Below are positions 42,951 to 51,288 of a stretch of DNA of 64,000 bases, one piece after another (position 1 is the first letter of the stretch; every line of letters begins with the position of its first letter). The notes under the pieces were generated by a model. It did no database searches. It saw only the letters and a program-made list of their open reading frames with translations, and was not told where the DNA came from. The position numbers and the translations under genes are program-made. Source of the stretch: Actinacidiphila glaucinigra (GTDB lineage: Bacteria > Actinomycetota > Actinomycetes > Streptomycetales > Streptomycetaceae). The DNA lies in NCBI RefSeq assembly GCF_900188405.1, contig NZ_FZOF01000023.1, positions 91,579-155,578 of the forward strand. The letters are read 5' to 3'.

Positions 42951-43472
42951 GTGACGGATTCCCAAATTTCTCGGGGCGGCGCCCCGGGACCGCAGGCAGC
43001 GGCACCGGAGACCGGTCCGGCGGCGGTGCGTCCGCTGGACGCCATCGACCGCGCGATCCTGCGCTACCTGCAGGAGGACGGCCGGGCGTCCATACGGTCG
43101 GTGGCGGAGCACGTCCACGTGTCCCGCGCCAACGCCTACGCCCGGATCAACCGCCTCATCGAGGACGGGGTCATCCGCGGCTTCACGGCCCGGGTCGACC
43201 ATGAACGCGCGGGTCACGGCGCGTCCGCGTACATCACCCTGAAGATCGTGCAGAACTCCTGGCGCACCGTGCGGGAGAAGCTGCTGGAGCTGCCCGGGGT
43301 GGCGCACATCGCCCTGGTGAGCGGGGACTTCGACGTGCTGCTGCTCGTCCACACCCCCGACAACCGCAGCCTGCGGGAGCTGGTGCTGACCCGTATCCAG
43401 GCGGTGCCGGAGGTGCTCAGCAGCCGCACGCTGCTGGTCTTCGAGGAGACCGACCGGGTGCTGACCGACTGA
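42951..43472 (+). CDS. bkdR: Lrp/AsnC-type regulator BkdR
   Basis: A 173-aa regulator with an N-terminal helix-turn-helix (A-I-D-R-A-I-L-R-Y-L-Q-E-D-G-R-A-S, then V-S-R-A-N-A-Y-A-R-I-N-R-L) at about 30-80 and an AsnC ligand-binding domain. Divergent from the second bkd operon, the position of bkdR in other bacteria, where it senses branched-chain amino acids. GTG 42951 follows AGGGAGG by nine bases; the in-frame ATG 42930 would need a leaderless start. Confidence 0.85.
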   Translation: MTDSQISRGGAPGPQAAAPETGPAAVRPLDAIDRAILRYLQEDGRASIRSVAEHVHVSRANAYARINRLIEDGVIRGFTARVDHERAGHGASAYITLKIVQNSWRTVREKLLELPGVAHIALVSGDFDVLLLVHTPDNRSLRELVLTRIQAVPEVLSSRTLLVFEETDRVLTD

Positions 43473-43513
43473 CGCCGGCCCGCCCGCGGGCGCCCCGTCC
43501 GCACACCCCCCGG

Positions 43514-44242
43514 CTATCCGGCGTACTTCTTCAGGAAGGCCGTCACGGTGGCCCAATTGGGGTCGTAGCCGAGCATGCTCACGCCGTGCTGGGGTCCGCC
43601 GACGATCTCGAGCCGGTTCTCGGCCGCCTTCTTCGTGGCCTTGCTCAGGGCCTCGGTCGACTCCGCGAACGCGGTGTCGCCCGCCGCCGCCATGTAGAGC
43701 ACGGGCACGGTCAGCCGGGGCACCGCGGAGCTCGCGTCCATCGTCCCGTAGGTCTCGGGCGCGGAGAGCGAGACCACGGCGTCGACCGGCGGGTCGACCG
43801 ACGCGGCACCCTCCAGCACGGCCGTACCGCCCTTGGAGGCGCCCATCAGCAGCACGTGCCGCACGCCCTTGGCGCGCAGGAACGCCACCCCGCCCACGAC
43901 CTCGGGCACCTCGCTGCCGTTGGAGTCGACGACCAGGACGCGGTAGCCGTCCTTCACCAGGAGGTCGGCCTGCGGCATCCACTGGCACATGTCGCCGTCC
44001 GCCTGGTGCATCAGCAGGACGGCCGTGTCGCCCTTGCCGCCGAACCAGGCGTCCACGGGGTTGGCGCCGCTGTCGTCGTAGCCGACGGATCCGGCCTTCG
44101 CCTGCGCGGCCGTCAGGCAGCCGAAGTCCTCCGGCGGTGTGGCGTCTGCGGCCTGCCCGCCGCCGTCACCGCCTCCGCATCCGGCGAGCAGCAGGACGGC
44201 CGCCGAGGCGGCGCACAGACGGACACGCAAGGTGAGTGGCAT
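43514..44242 (-). CDS. Lipoprotein alpha/beta hydrolase
   Basis: A 242-aa secreted enzyme with a lipobox L-L-L-A-G-C (Cys22), so anchored outside the membrane. The hydrolase core has the nucleophile in G-A-S-K-G-G (Ser about 134), an acid region near A-A-A-G-D-T and the His in Q-H-G-V-S-M (about 218). The layout is dienelactone-hydrolase-like. The substrate is unknown. It ends convergently with bkdR, 41 bases away. Confidence 0.85.
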   Translation of the reverse strand: MPLTLRVRLCAASAAVLLLAGCGGGDGGGQAADATPPEDFGCLTAAQAKAGSVGYDDSGANPVDAWFGGKGDTAVLLMHQADGDMCQWMPQADLLVKDGYRVLVVDSNGSEVPEVVGGVAFLRAKGVRHVLLMGASKGGTAVLEGAASVDPPVDAVVSLSAPETYGTMDASSAVPRLTVPVLYMAAAGDTAFAESTEALSKATKKAAENRLEIVGGPQHGVSMLGYDPNWATVTAFLKKYAG

Positions 44243-44275
44243 GACCCCGAGCGTGAAGGTTGGTCTGGACCAGCG

Positions 44276-44893
44276 TCAAGAGACGCGCAGCCCGTCGAAG
44301 GCCAGCCGCACGACGGCGTCCACGACCGCGGCGTCGTCGTGCTCACGGGTACCGGCCGCGTGCGGCTGGTACCACTCGACTATGGAATTGATCATTCCGA
44401 AGAGCAGCCTGGTCGCAAGCCTGGGCTCCACGTCACCTCGCAGGTCCCCCTCCGCGACGGCCGACTTCAGCAGGTCGGCGACCCGGTGGTCGAACTCCCT
44501 GCGGCGCTCCATGGCGGCCCGCTCGGTCGTGGTGTTGCCGCGCACCCGCAGCAGCAGCGTGACGTAGGGCAGCTCCGCCATCAGCACCTCGGTGGTGCGG
44601 CGCGTGACGTACTCCAGCCGCTCCACGGCCCGCCCGCCACTCGCCCCGGGCTCCACCAGGATGCCGAAGAGCCCGTCCAGGGCACGGCCGACGGCACGCT
44701 CCAGGAGCTCCTCCTTGCCCCGCACATGGTGGTAGATCGAGGACTTGGAGATACCGGCGGCCCGCGACAGGTGCTCCATGGACGTGCCGTCGTAGCCGCG
44801 CTCGATGAAGACCGCCACGGCCACGGCCAGCAGCGAGTCCGGGGTGTACGTGTCCCTCTTGGGGGCGGAGCTGTCGCGCTGTGCCATGGTCAT
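44276..44893 (-). CDS. TetR/AcrR family regulator (PaaR-like)
   Basis: A 205-aa repressor: TetR helix-turn-helix at about 20-65 (F-I-E-R-G-Y-D-G-T-S-M, then S-K-S-S-I-Y-H-H-V-R-G-K-E-E-L) and a ligand-binding domain ending M-I-N-S-I-V-E-W-Y. It follows the 3-hydroxyacyl-CoA dehydrogenase gene with only two bases between stop and start, so it is co-transcribed with it. The two matching palindromes at 42835 and 46473 are the best candidates for its operators; phenylacetyl-CoA or an acyl-CoA would be the expected ligand. Confidence 0.88.
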   Translation of the reverse strand: MTMAQRDSSAPKRDTYTPDSLLAVAVAVFIERGYDGTSMEHLSRAAGISKSSIYHHVRGKEELLERAVGRALDGLFGILVEPGASGGRAVERLEYVTRRTTEVLMAELPYVTLLLRVRGNTTTERAAMERRREFDHRVADLLKSAVAEGDLRGDVEPRLATRLLFGMINSIVEWYQPHAAGTREHDDAAVVDAVVRLAFDGLRVS

Positions 44894-44895
44894 GA

Positions 44896-46416
44896 TTAGA
44901 GCAGTCTCCCCTCGGCCGCCGCGCGGCGGTTCAGCGGACGGGACGGCGCGTAGCGCCCGCCGGGGTACGCCTGGTGCAGGTTGCGCAGCACCTCGCGCAC
45001 CCACTCGAAGCCCAGTTCGTCGCCCCAGGCCAGCGGACCGCGCGGGTAGTTCACGCCCAGCCGCATCGCGGAGTCGACGTCCTCCGCCGAGGCCACGCCG
45101 CGGGCGACGGCGTCGGTGGCGAAGTCCACCAGCATCGCCACGGTCCGGGCGACGATCATGCCCGGGACGTCCTCGATGACGCTGACCTTCTTGCCCAGTG
45201 CCTGGAACAGTCCGATCGCCGCCTGCACGGTCTCCGGGCGCGCGGAGTCCGACGGCGCGAGGGCGACCCGGGTGGCCACTCGGTAGTCCAGCGCGAGGTC
45301 GAACTGCACATAGTCGACGGCCGGACCCGTGGTGGCCGGTCCGCCGTCCGCCAGGTAGAGCCGGCCGCCGCCGGGGAGCTCGATGAACCCGTCGTCCGGG
45401 TCGGCGACCTCGCCGTCCAGCACCTCGATGCCCGCCTCGGCGATCAGCCGGGGCAGCACCGCGGCCGGGCCGCGGCCGCCCATGCACACGGTGACCTCGG
45501 CGGGCGGCTTCTCCGGCCCGGCGGTGTGCGGGGCCGGAGCGGCCGCGCCCTCGGCGTGGTCGTACCAGCCGTGCCCGCTCTTGCGGCCGAGCCGCCCGGA
45601 CTCCACCAGCCGCCGCTGGGCGAGCGAGGGGGTGAACCTGGGGTCCTGGAAGAAGGAGTCCCACACCGAGCGGGTGACGGCCTCGTTGACGTCCTGGCCG
45701 ATGAGATCGGTGAGCTCGAAGGGGCCCATCCGGAAGCCGCCGCTCTCCCGCAGCACCGCGTCGATGGTGGCGGGGTCGGCGACCCGTTCCTCGTGGAGCC
45801 GGAAGGCCTCGGCGTAGAAGGGACGCGCGACCCGGTTGACGATGAAGCCGGGGGTGTCGGTGCAGCGCACCGGCGTCTTGCCCCAGGTGGCGGCAGTGTC
45901 GTACGCGGTCCTGGCGGCCGCCTCGTCGGTCGCGGCGCCGGAGACCACCTCGACCAGCGGCAGCAGCGGGGCGGGGTTGAAGAAGTGCAGGCCGACGAAG
46001 CGCCCCGGAAGACGCAGCGCGCCGCCCACGGCGGTCACCGACAGGGAGGAGGTGTTGGTGGCGAGCAGGCAGTCCTCGGGGACCACCGACTCCAGCGCCG
46101 TGAAGAGCTGCTGCTTGGCACCCAGGTCCTCCAGGATCGCCTCGACGACGAGCGACACGCCCGCCAGTTCCTCGATCTCCCGGACGGCCGAGAGCCGCCC
46201 GCGGGCCGCGTCGCGCTCGTCGGCGGACAGCCGGCCCTTCTCCACCAGCCGGTCCAGCCGGTCCCCTATGGCCCGCTCGGCCTGCTCGGCCCGGCCCGGC
46301 CCCGCGTCGTAGAGGCGCACGGGATGCCCCGCCACCAGTGCGACCTGGGCGATCCCCTGGCCCATCGTCCCCGTGCCCACCACCGCGACCGTGCTGGATC
46401 GGTCAAGAGCGCTCAT
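44896..46416 (-). CDS. 3-hydroxyacyl-CoA dehydrogenase (PaaH-like, two-domain)
   Basis: A 506-aa NAD-dependent enzyme. The Rossmann fold has V-V-G-T-G-T-M-G-Q-G-I-A near the start; catalytic His in G-L-H-F-F-N-P (about 140) and Q-D-V-N-E follow. A second, diverged 3HCDH C-terminal domain closes the protein, as in PaaH/FadB2-type proteins of ~500 aa. ATG 46414-46416 has GAGGAG upstream at a long spacing; an in-frame GTG at 46446 is possible. In an operon with the TetR gene, divergent from paaN. Confidence 0.9.
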   Translation of the reverse strand: MSALDRSSTVAVVGTGTMGQGIAQVALVAGHPVRLYDAGPGRAEQAERAIGDRLDRLVEKGRLSADERDAARGRLSAVREIEELAGVSLVVEAILEDLGAKQQLFTALESVVPEDCLLATNTSSLSVTAVGGALRLPGRFVGLHFFNPAPLLPLVEVVSGAATDEAAARTAYDTAATWGKTPVRCTDTPGFIVNRVARPFYAEAFRLHEERVADPATIDAVLRESGGFRMGPFELTDLIGQDVNEAVTRSVWDSFFQDPRFTPSLAQRRLVESGRLGRKSGHGWYDHAEGAAAPAPHTAGPEKPPAEVTVCMGGRGPAAVLPRLIAEAGIEVLDGEVADPDDGFIELPGGGRLYLADGGPATTGPAVDYVQFDLALDYRVATRVALAPSDSARPETVQAAIGLFQALGKKVSVIEDVPGMIVARTVAMLVDFATDAVARGVASAEDVDSAMRLGVNYPRGPLAWGDELGFEWVREVLRNLHQAYPGGRYAPSRPLNRRAAAEGRLL

Positions 46417-46472
46417 CGCCGCCACTGCTCCTCGCCGGTTGTCCACAGCTTCGGTCGGCCCCCCTTGTCCCG

Positions 46473-46486
46473 ACCGAACATTCGGT
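46473..46486. promoter_or_regulatory. ACCGA-N4-TCGGT palindrome before paaN
   Basis: ACCGAACATTCGGT lies 63 bases before the paaN ATG and 57 bases before the divergent dehydrogenase gene. It matches the site before the second bkd operon in both arms and spacing. Confidence 0.65.
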
Positions 46487-46548
46487 TAATCTAGCGGTGA
46501 AGCCAGCACCCTGCCCACCCCAATCCAGCTCGACGAGGAGTTGGCCCC

Positions 46549-48225
46549 ATGGCTGCCGATCTCACCGCTGTCCCGTCGGTCGAAGCGCACCGCGAGACGC
46601 TCGACAAGGCGCTCGAGGCGATCCGTACCCGCGAGTACTGGTCCCCGTACCCCGAGCACCCGAAGGCATACGCGGACGGCGAGACCGCCCAGGCCGCGTT
46701 CGACGCCCTGCGCGGCACCCGCTTCGACCTGGACCAGCCCGGTACCGACGGCTGGACCGGCGGCGAGGTGTCCCCCTACGGCATCGACCTGGGCGTGGAG
46801 TACCCGCACCCGGACGTCGACGTGCTCCTCCCCGCGATGAAGGCCGCGATGCCCGCCTGGCGCGAGGCCGGCCCGGAGAACCGGGCCCTGGTCTGCCTGG
46901 AGATCCTGGCCCGGATCAACGCGCGCACCACGGAGATGGCCCACGCGGTCATGCACACCTCCGGCCAGGCCTTCATGATGGCCTTCCAGGCCGGCGGCCC
47001 CCACGCGCAGGACCGCGGCCTCGAGGCCGTCGCGTACGCGTACGTGGAGCAGGTGCGCACCCCCGGCACGGCCGAGTGGGTCAAGCCGCAGGGCAAGCGC
47101 GACCCGCTGAGCCTGCGCAAGGACTTCACCGCGGTGCCGCGCGGCGTCGCGCTCGTGATCGGCTGCAACACCTTCCCCACCTGGAACGGGTACCCGGGCC
47201 TCTTCGCCTCCCTGGCCACCGGCAACGCCGTGGTGGTCAAGCCGCACCCGCGGGCGGTGCTCCCGCTTGCGCTGACGGTCGCGATCGCCCGCGAGGTGCT
47301 CGCCGAGACCGGCTTCGACCCGAACCTGGTCTGCCTGGCCGCCGAGCGTCCCGGCGAGGGCCTGGCCAAGACCCTGGCGCTGCGCCCCGAGGTCCGCGTC
47401 ATCGACTACACCGGCTCCACCGCCTTCGGCGACTGGCTGGAGGAGAACGCCCGCCAGGCCCAGGTCTTCACCGAGAAGGCAGGCGTCAACACCGTCGTCG
47501 TCGACTCCACGGACGACTACAAGGGCATGCTGTCCAACCTGGCCTTCTCCCTGTCCCTGTACAGCGGCCAGATGTGCACCACCCCGCAGAACCTGCTGAT
47601 CCCGCGCGACGGCATCGCCACCGACGACGGCCACAAGGGCTTCGATGAGGTGGTGGGCGATCTGTCGGCCGCCGTCGGCGGGTTGCTCGGCGACGACGCC
47701 CGGGCCAACGCCCTGCTGGGCGCCCTGGTCAACCCCGATGTGAAGGCCCGCCTGGAGGCGGCCGCCTCCCTCGGCGAGGTCGCCCTCGCCTCCCGCGAGG
47801 TCACGCACCCCGACTTCCCGGACGCCGTGGTCCGCACCCCGGTGATCGTGAAGCTGGACGGCGCCAAGCCGGACGACGAGGCCGCCTACATGTCGGAGTG
47901 CTTCGGCCCGGTCGCCTTCGCGGTCGCCATGGACTCCAGCAAGGACTCGGTCGACCTGCTGCGCCGCACCGTGCGGGAGAAGGGCGCCATGACGGTCGGC
48001 GCCTACACCACCTCCGGCGAGGTGGAGCGGCAGATCGAGGAGGTCTGCCTGGAGGAGGCCGCCCAGCTCTCCCTGAACCTGACCGGCGGGGTGTACGTCA
48101 ACCAGACGGCCGCCTTCTCCGACTTCCACGGCTCCGGCGGCAACCCCGCCGCCAACGCGACCCTGTGCGACGGCGCCTTCGTCGCGAGCCGCTTCCGGGT
48201 CATCGAGGTCCGCCGCCAGGCCTGA
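46549..48225 (+). CDS. paaN: Phenylacetic acid degradation protein PaaN (aldehyde dehydrogenase)
   Basis: A 558-aa aldehyde dehydrogenase of the PaaN group, longer than ordinary ALDHs. The catalytic Cys343 is in S-G-Q-M-C-T-T-P-Q-N and the cofactor/Glu region in V-F-T-E-K-A-G-V-N. PaaN is thought to act in the phenylacetate catabolic route, on the ring-opened aldehyde or a related CoA intermediate. GAGGAG stands 8-13 bases before the ATG. Other paa genes are absent from the window, but the neighbouring hydroxyacyl-CoA dehydrogenase and TetR gene fit the pathway. Confidence 0.9.
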   Translation: MAADLTAVPSVEAHRETLDKALEAIRTREYWSPYPEHPKAYADGETAQAAFDALRGTRFDLDQPGTDGWTGGEVSPYGIDLGVEYPHPDVDVLLPAMKAAMPAWREAGPENRALVCLEILARINARTTEMAHAVMHTSGQAFMMAFQAGGPHAQDRGLEAVAYAYVEQVRTPGTAEWVKPQGKRDPLSLRKDFTAVPRGVALVIGCNTFPTWNGYPGLFASLATGNAVVVKPHPRAVLPLALTVAIAREVLAETGFDPNLVCLAAERPGEGLAKTLALRPEVRVIDYTGSTAFGDWLEENARQAQVFTEKAGVNTVVVDSTDDYKGMLSNLAFSLSLYSGQMCTTPQNLLIPRDGIATDDGHKGFDEVVGDLSAAVGGLLGDDARANALLGALVNPDVKARLEAAASLGEVALASREVTHPDFPDAVVRTPVIVKLDGAKPDDEAAYMSECFGPVAFAVAMDSSKDSVDLLRRTVREKGAMTVGAYTTSGEVERQIEEVCLEEAAQLSLNLTGGVYVNQTAAFSDFHGSGGNPAANATLCDGAFVASRFRVIEVRRQA

Positions 48226-48248
48226 TCCGGCCCGCCCGCACCGCCGAC

Positions 48249-48287
48249 AGCCCCGTCCGGAGCAGCCCTGTCACTCCGGACGGGGCT
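48249..48287. terminator. Hairpin between paaN and the TrmH gene
   Basis: A perfect 14-base stem (48249-48262 with 48274-48287) begins 24 bases after paaN and includes the TrmH stop codon in its loop, so both convergent genes use it. Confidence 0.7.
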
Positions 48288-48951
48288 GCTCCGTCCCCAC
48301 CCGCGCGTGGCGCTGGATCCAGGCGTGCATCGCGATGGCCGCCGCCGCGCCCGCGTTGATCGACCGCGTGGAGCCGAACTGGGCGATCGAGCAGACCGCC
48401 GCGGAGTGCTTCCACGCCTCGTCGGTCAGACCGGGCCCCTCCTGGCCGAAGAGCAGCACGCAGCGCCGGGGAAGCTCGGTGGTCTCCAGCGGCACCGCGC
48501 CGGGGAGGTTGTCGATCCCGATGATCGGCAGGTCCTCCGCGGCCGCCCACGCGGCCAGCGCCGCGACGTCCAGGTGGTGGCGCACATGCTGGTAGCGGTC
48601 GGTCACCATGGCGCCCCGCCGGTTCCAGCGGCGGCGCCCCACGATGTGCACCTCCTTGGCCAGGAAGGCGTTGGCGGTGCGCACCACGGAACCGATGTTG
48701 AAGTCGTGCTGCCAGTTCTCGACGGCGACGTGGAAGTCGTGGCGCCGGGTGTCGAGGTCGGCGACGATCGCCTCCCGCGTCCAGTAGCGGTACTCGTCCA
48801 CCACGTTGCGGCGGTCGCCGTGCGCGAGCAGCCCGGGGTCGTAGCGCGGGTCCTCCGGCCAGGGTCGCGGATGCGGCCCGACCCCGATCTCGGGGCCGAA
48901 GCCGTCGTCGTACTGCAGCGGCTCGGCCGCGTCGTCCTGGCTGGTGCTCAC
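48271..48951 (-). CDS. SpoU/TrmH-family RNA ribose methyltransferase
   Basis: A 226-aa SPOUT enzyme. Motif 1 is in N-I-G-S-V-V-R-T-A-N-A-F (about 85), motif 2 in L-F-G-Q-E-G-P-G-L-T (about 166) and motif 3 in S-T-R-S-I-N-A-G-A-A-A-A-I-A (about 193), forming the SAM knot. It should methylate a 2'-O of tRNA or rRNA; the target is not known. The GTG start overlaps the HTTM gene stop in a GTGA, so it is the third gene of that operon. Confidence 0.92.
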   Translation of the reverse strand: MSTSQDDAAEPLQYDDGFGPEIGVGPHPRPWPEDPRYDPGLLAHGDRRNVVDEYRYWTREAIVADLDTRRHDFHVAVENWQHDFNIGSVVRTANAFLAKEVHIVGRRRWNRRGAMVTDRYQHVRHHLDVAALAAWAAAEDLPIIGIDNLPGAVPLETTELPRRCVLLFGQEGPGLTDEAWKHSAAVCSIAQFGSTRSINAGAAAAIAMHAWIQRHARVGTEQPRPE

Positions 48952-50405
48952 ACCACGAGGTTAGAGGGGGCGGGCTCGCCGTCCGGTCCCGGCCCTCGCG
49001 GCCCCGCGACCGCCCGCGCCGGCGCGTCCTTCGCCCTCTCCGCGTCGGCAGCGTCGCCCGGGTCGCCCGGGTCGCCCGCGTCGTCCGCCTCCCGCGGCCG
49101 GGCGTCCTCCGGCTCCCCGGCACTGCCCGCCGCCGCGTCGCGTCCCCCGCCGCGCCACACCAGGCGCGCCACGCGGTCGCCCGCCCAGCGCAGGAAACCG
49201 GTGGGCAGGAAGACCGCGTCGGCGGCGATCATCGCCAGCGAGAAGAACGGCAGTCCGAGGACGACCGCGATCGAGGCGTGCTCCACCATCATCAGCGCGA
49301 GCAGCACGTTCTTCACCCGGCGGTTGAAGAGGGTGAAGGGGAAGGCGACCTGGACGGCCACCGTGCCGTAGGTGATCACCAGGACCATCAGGCCGCTGGC
49401 GGCCATCGCGTGGGACAGCCCCGGCCAGGGGCTGAAGTCGTCCAGGTGAAGCGGGTAGTACAGCGCCGTGCCGTCCTGCCAGCGCGAGCCCTGGACCTTG
49501 TACCAGCCCGCCGTGGAGTAGATCAGGCACACCTCGACGACGATCACCAGCAGACCGGCGGCGTGCAGGATGTTGGCGAGGATGTCGAGCACCGTGCGCG
49601 GCTCGCCCGGCGCGTACCGCCGCACCGCCCACCACACGGCCTGGAGCAGCAGGAACCCCCACAGGAACGGCGTCCAGCCCAGCCAGGGCAGCAGACCGTC
49701 GGTCCAGGTCAGTCCGGTGCGGCCGAGCAGCTGCGCCACGGCCAGCACGAGCCCGAGGACGATCCACAGCGCGATCCCCGCGCCGTCGCCGTCCCGTCCC
49801 CTGGCCCGGCGGCGGGAGTCCAGCGACCAGACCCGCCCGCACCGGGTGACGACGAGGTAGATCGCCATCAGGTGGATCACGTTGTCGCCGCCGTCACCGA
49901 CGAAGACGCTGCGGTTCTGCAGGGAGAGCACGCCGATCATGAACAGCAGCGAGGCCGTGCGGGTGCGCCAGCCGAGCAGCAGCATCACGCTCGCCAGGAT
50001 CGCGCCCGTGTAGACGACCTCGAACCAGACGTCGGCCCTGCCCCACAGCAGCAGGGTGAAGGCGTGGTTGCCGGCGACGAGCCGGTCCGCCAGGTCCCAG
50101 CTCCAGGCGCCGTCCGGCCCGTAGAGCTCGTGGCGGTGCGGCCACTCGCGCAGCAGGAACAGCAGCCAGGTCAGCGAGATGCCGATGCGTACGACGGCGG
50201 CCTGGTAGCGCCCGACGGTGGTGCCGGTGATCCGGGCCAGGCCGCGCGACAGACCGCCCGCGGCGGAGTCGAGCGCTCCGGCGAAGGGGGACGGAACCGG
50301 GGCCTTGGCCGCCGGGCGGCCGGGGGCGGGAACCGGTTCGCGTGCTGCCCCGTTCGCCGCCCCCTGCGCCGCTTCGTGGGCGGCTTCGTTCAGTGCCTCG
50401 CTCAC
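48948..50405 (-). CDS. HTTM domain membrane protein (vitamin-K-dependent-carboxylase-like)
   Basis: A 485-aa membrane protein with about eight to ten hydrophobic segments, typical of the HTTM (horizontally transferred transmembrane) domain related to vitamin-K-dependent gamma-carboxylase: R-I-G-I-S-L-T-W-L-L-F-L-L-R-E-W, then G-D-G-G-D-N-V-I-H, and Y-S-T-A-G-W-Y-K-V-Q-G with Y-Y-P-L. N- and C-terminal tails are Ala- and charge-rich. The GTG start overlaps the DUF5819 stop. The chemistry of bacterial HTTM proteins is not established. Confidence 0.82.
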   Translation of the reverse strand: MSEALNEAAHEAAQGAANGAAREPVPAPGRPAAKAPVPSPFAGALDSAAGGLSRGLARITGTTVGRYQAAVVRIGISLTWLLFLLREWPHRHELYGPDGAWSWDLADRLVAGNHAFTLLLWGRADVWFEVVYTGAILASVMLLLGWRTRTASLLFMIGVLSLQNRSVFVGDGGDNVIHLMAIYLVVTRCGRVWSLDSRRRARGRDGDGAGIALWIVLGLVLAVAQLLGRTGLTWTDGLLPWLGWTPFLWGFLLLQAVWWAVRRYAPGEPRTVLDILANILHAAGLLVIVVEVCLIYSTAGWYKVQGSRWQDGTALYYPLHLDDFSPWPGLSHAMAASGLMVLVITYGTVAVQVAFPFTLFNRRVKNVLLALMMVEHASIAVVLGLPFFSLAMIAADAVFLPTGFLRWAGDRVARLVWRGGGRDAAAGSAGEPEDARPREADDAGDPGDPGDAADAERAKDAPARAVAGPRGPGPDGEPAPSNLVV

Positions 50406-51085
50406 GACGCGTCCTCCCCGCCCTCGTCCTCGTCCACCTGGTCCGCCACGTCCGAGCTCCACCAGGGCAGCACCTGGAAGGTGGTGCGCGTGTCGGTCTT
50501 CTCGGGGCTCCAGGCGGGGGCCGCGACCGGTGTGGTGCCGCTGCGCACCTGCAGGCGGACGACGTCGCCGCCGTTGAGCCGGGGTCCGAACCGGTCCTCC
50601 ACGATGCGCTGCAGGTACTGCCTGCTCAGCTCGCCGCGCACGCCGATGGGCTTGTCCTTCTCGCCGTGGGAGGCGGCGTAGAAGCTCCACGCCCGGCGCA
50701 GCTGGTTCTGCTCGGTGTGGCTGGGCGCGACGTTGTGCCTGATCGCGGCTATGTCCATGGCCGTGAGGTCGACCCAGCCGGTCACCTCGCTGCCGCCCTC
50801 GTCCTTGCGCACCTCGGCACGCGCCCAGACGTGGATGTTCTGCTGGAGCGGATTGGGCGCGAAGAGCTTCCAGTTCTGCTCGAACTCGGGGTAGATGTAG
50901 CTGCCGACCAGTTCGCCGTGCTTCTTGGTGGCGGTGTTCGACGGCGCGACGTGCAGGAAGACCATGAGCAGGTGCACCGCGACGCCGACCGCCGCCGCGG
51001 CCAGCGCCAGCGCGACCACGGTCCGCGCGGGTTGTGACAGCGTGCCTATCGCGGCCGGTCCCCCGGACTCCTCGGGTGGCTCCAT
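50402..51085 (-). CDS. DUF5819 family membrane protein
   Basis: A 227-aa protein with one transmembrane helix (about 25-45) and an exterior domain of ~180 residues: N-W-K-L-F-A-P-N-P, V-W-A-R-A, G-W-V-D-L-T and a final T-F-Q-V-L-P-W-W. The N-W-K-L-F-A-P-N-P pattern marks DUF5819, which sits next to HTTM genes in many actinobacteria. The stop overlaps the HTTM start (GTGA), so the two are made together and may be subunits of one membrane complex. GGAG precedes the ATG. Confidence 0.75.
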   Translation of the reverse strand: MEPPEESGGPAAIGTLSQPARTVVALALAAAAVGVAVHLLMVFLHVAPSNTATKKHGELVGSYIYPEFEQNWKLFAPNPLQQNIHVWARAEVRKDEGGSEVTGWVDLTAMDIAAIRHNVAPSHTEQNQLRRAWSFYAASHGEKDKPIGVRGELSRQYLQRIVEDRFGPRLNGGDVVRLQVRSGTTPVAAPAWSPEKTDTRTTFQVLPWWSSDVADQVDEDEGGEDAS

Positions 51086-51243
51086 CGTGGTCTCCGCTCC
51101 TGTTCCCCGTGCTCCGCTCAGCACGGAACGGTACTCATGCCCCACGCGTGCGGTACAGCCGTACCGGTCAGCACGGGCCACGGCCGGCCACGGGGAGCGC
51201 GGGACGCGGCGACGGGGCTGTGGACTTCCCCGCCCGGCCCCCC

Positions 51244-51263
51244 TAATCTGACACACCGTCAGA
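51244..51263 (+). promoter_or_regulatory. -10 box and TCTGAC palindrome before the second acyl-CoA dehydrogenase gene
   Basis: TAATCT (51244-51249) fits a -10 box. It overlaps TCTGACACACCGTCAGA (51247-51263), a six-base-arm inverted repeat with a five-base gap, so a repressor there would block RNA polymerase. Confidence 0.6.
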
Positions 51264-51288
51264 ATCAATGCTTCCGGGAGGCCGGGCC

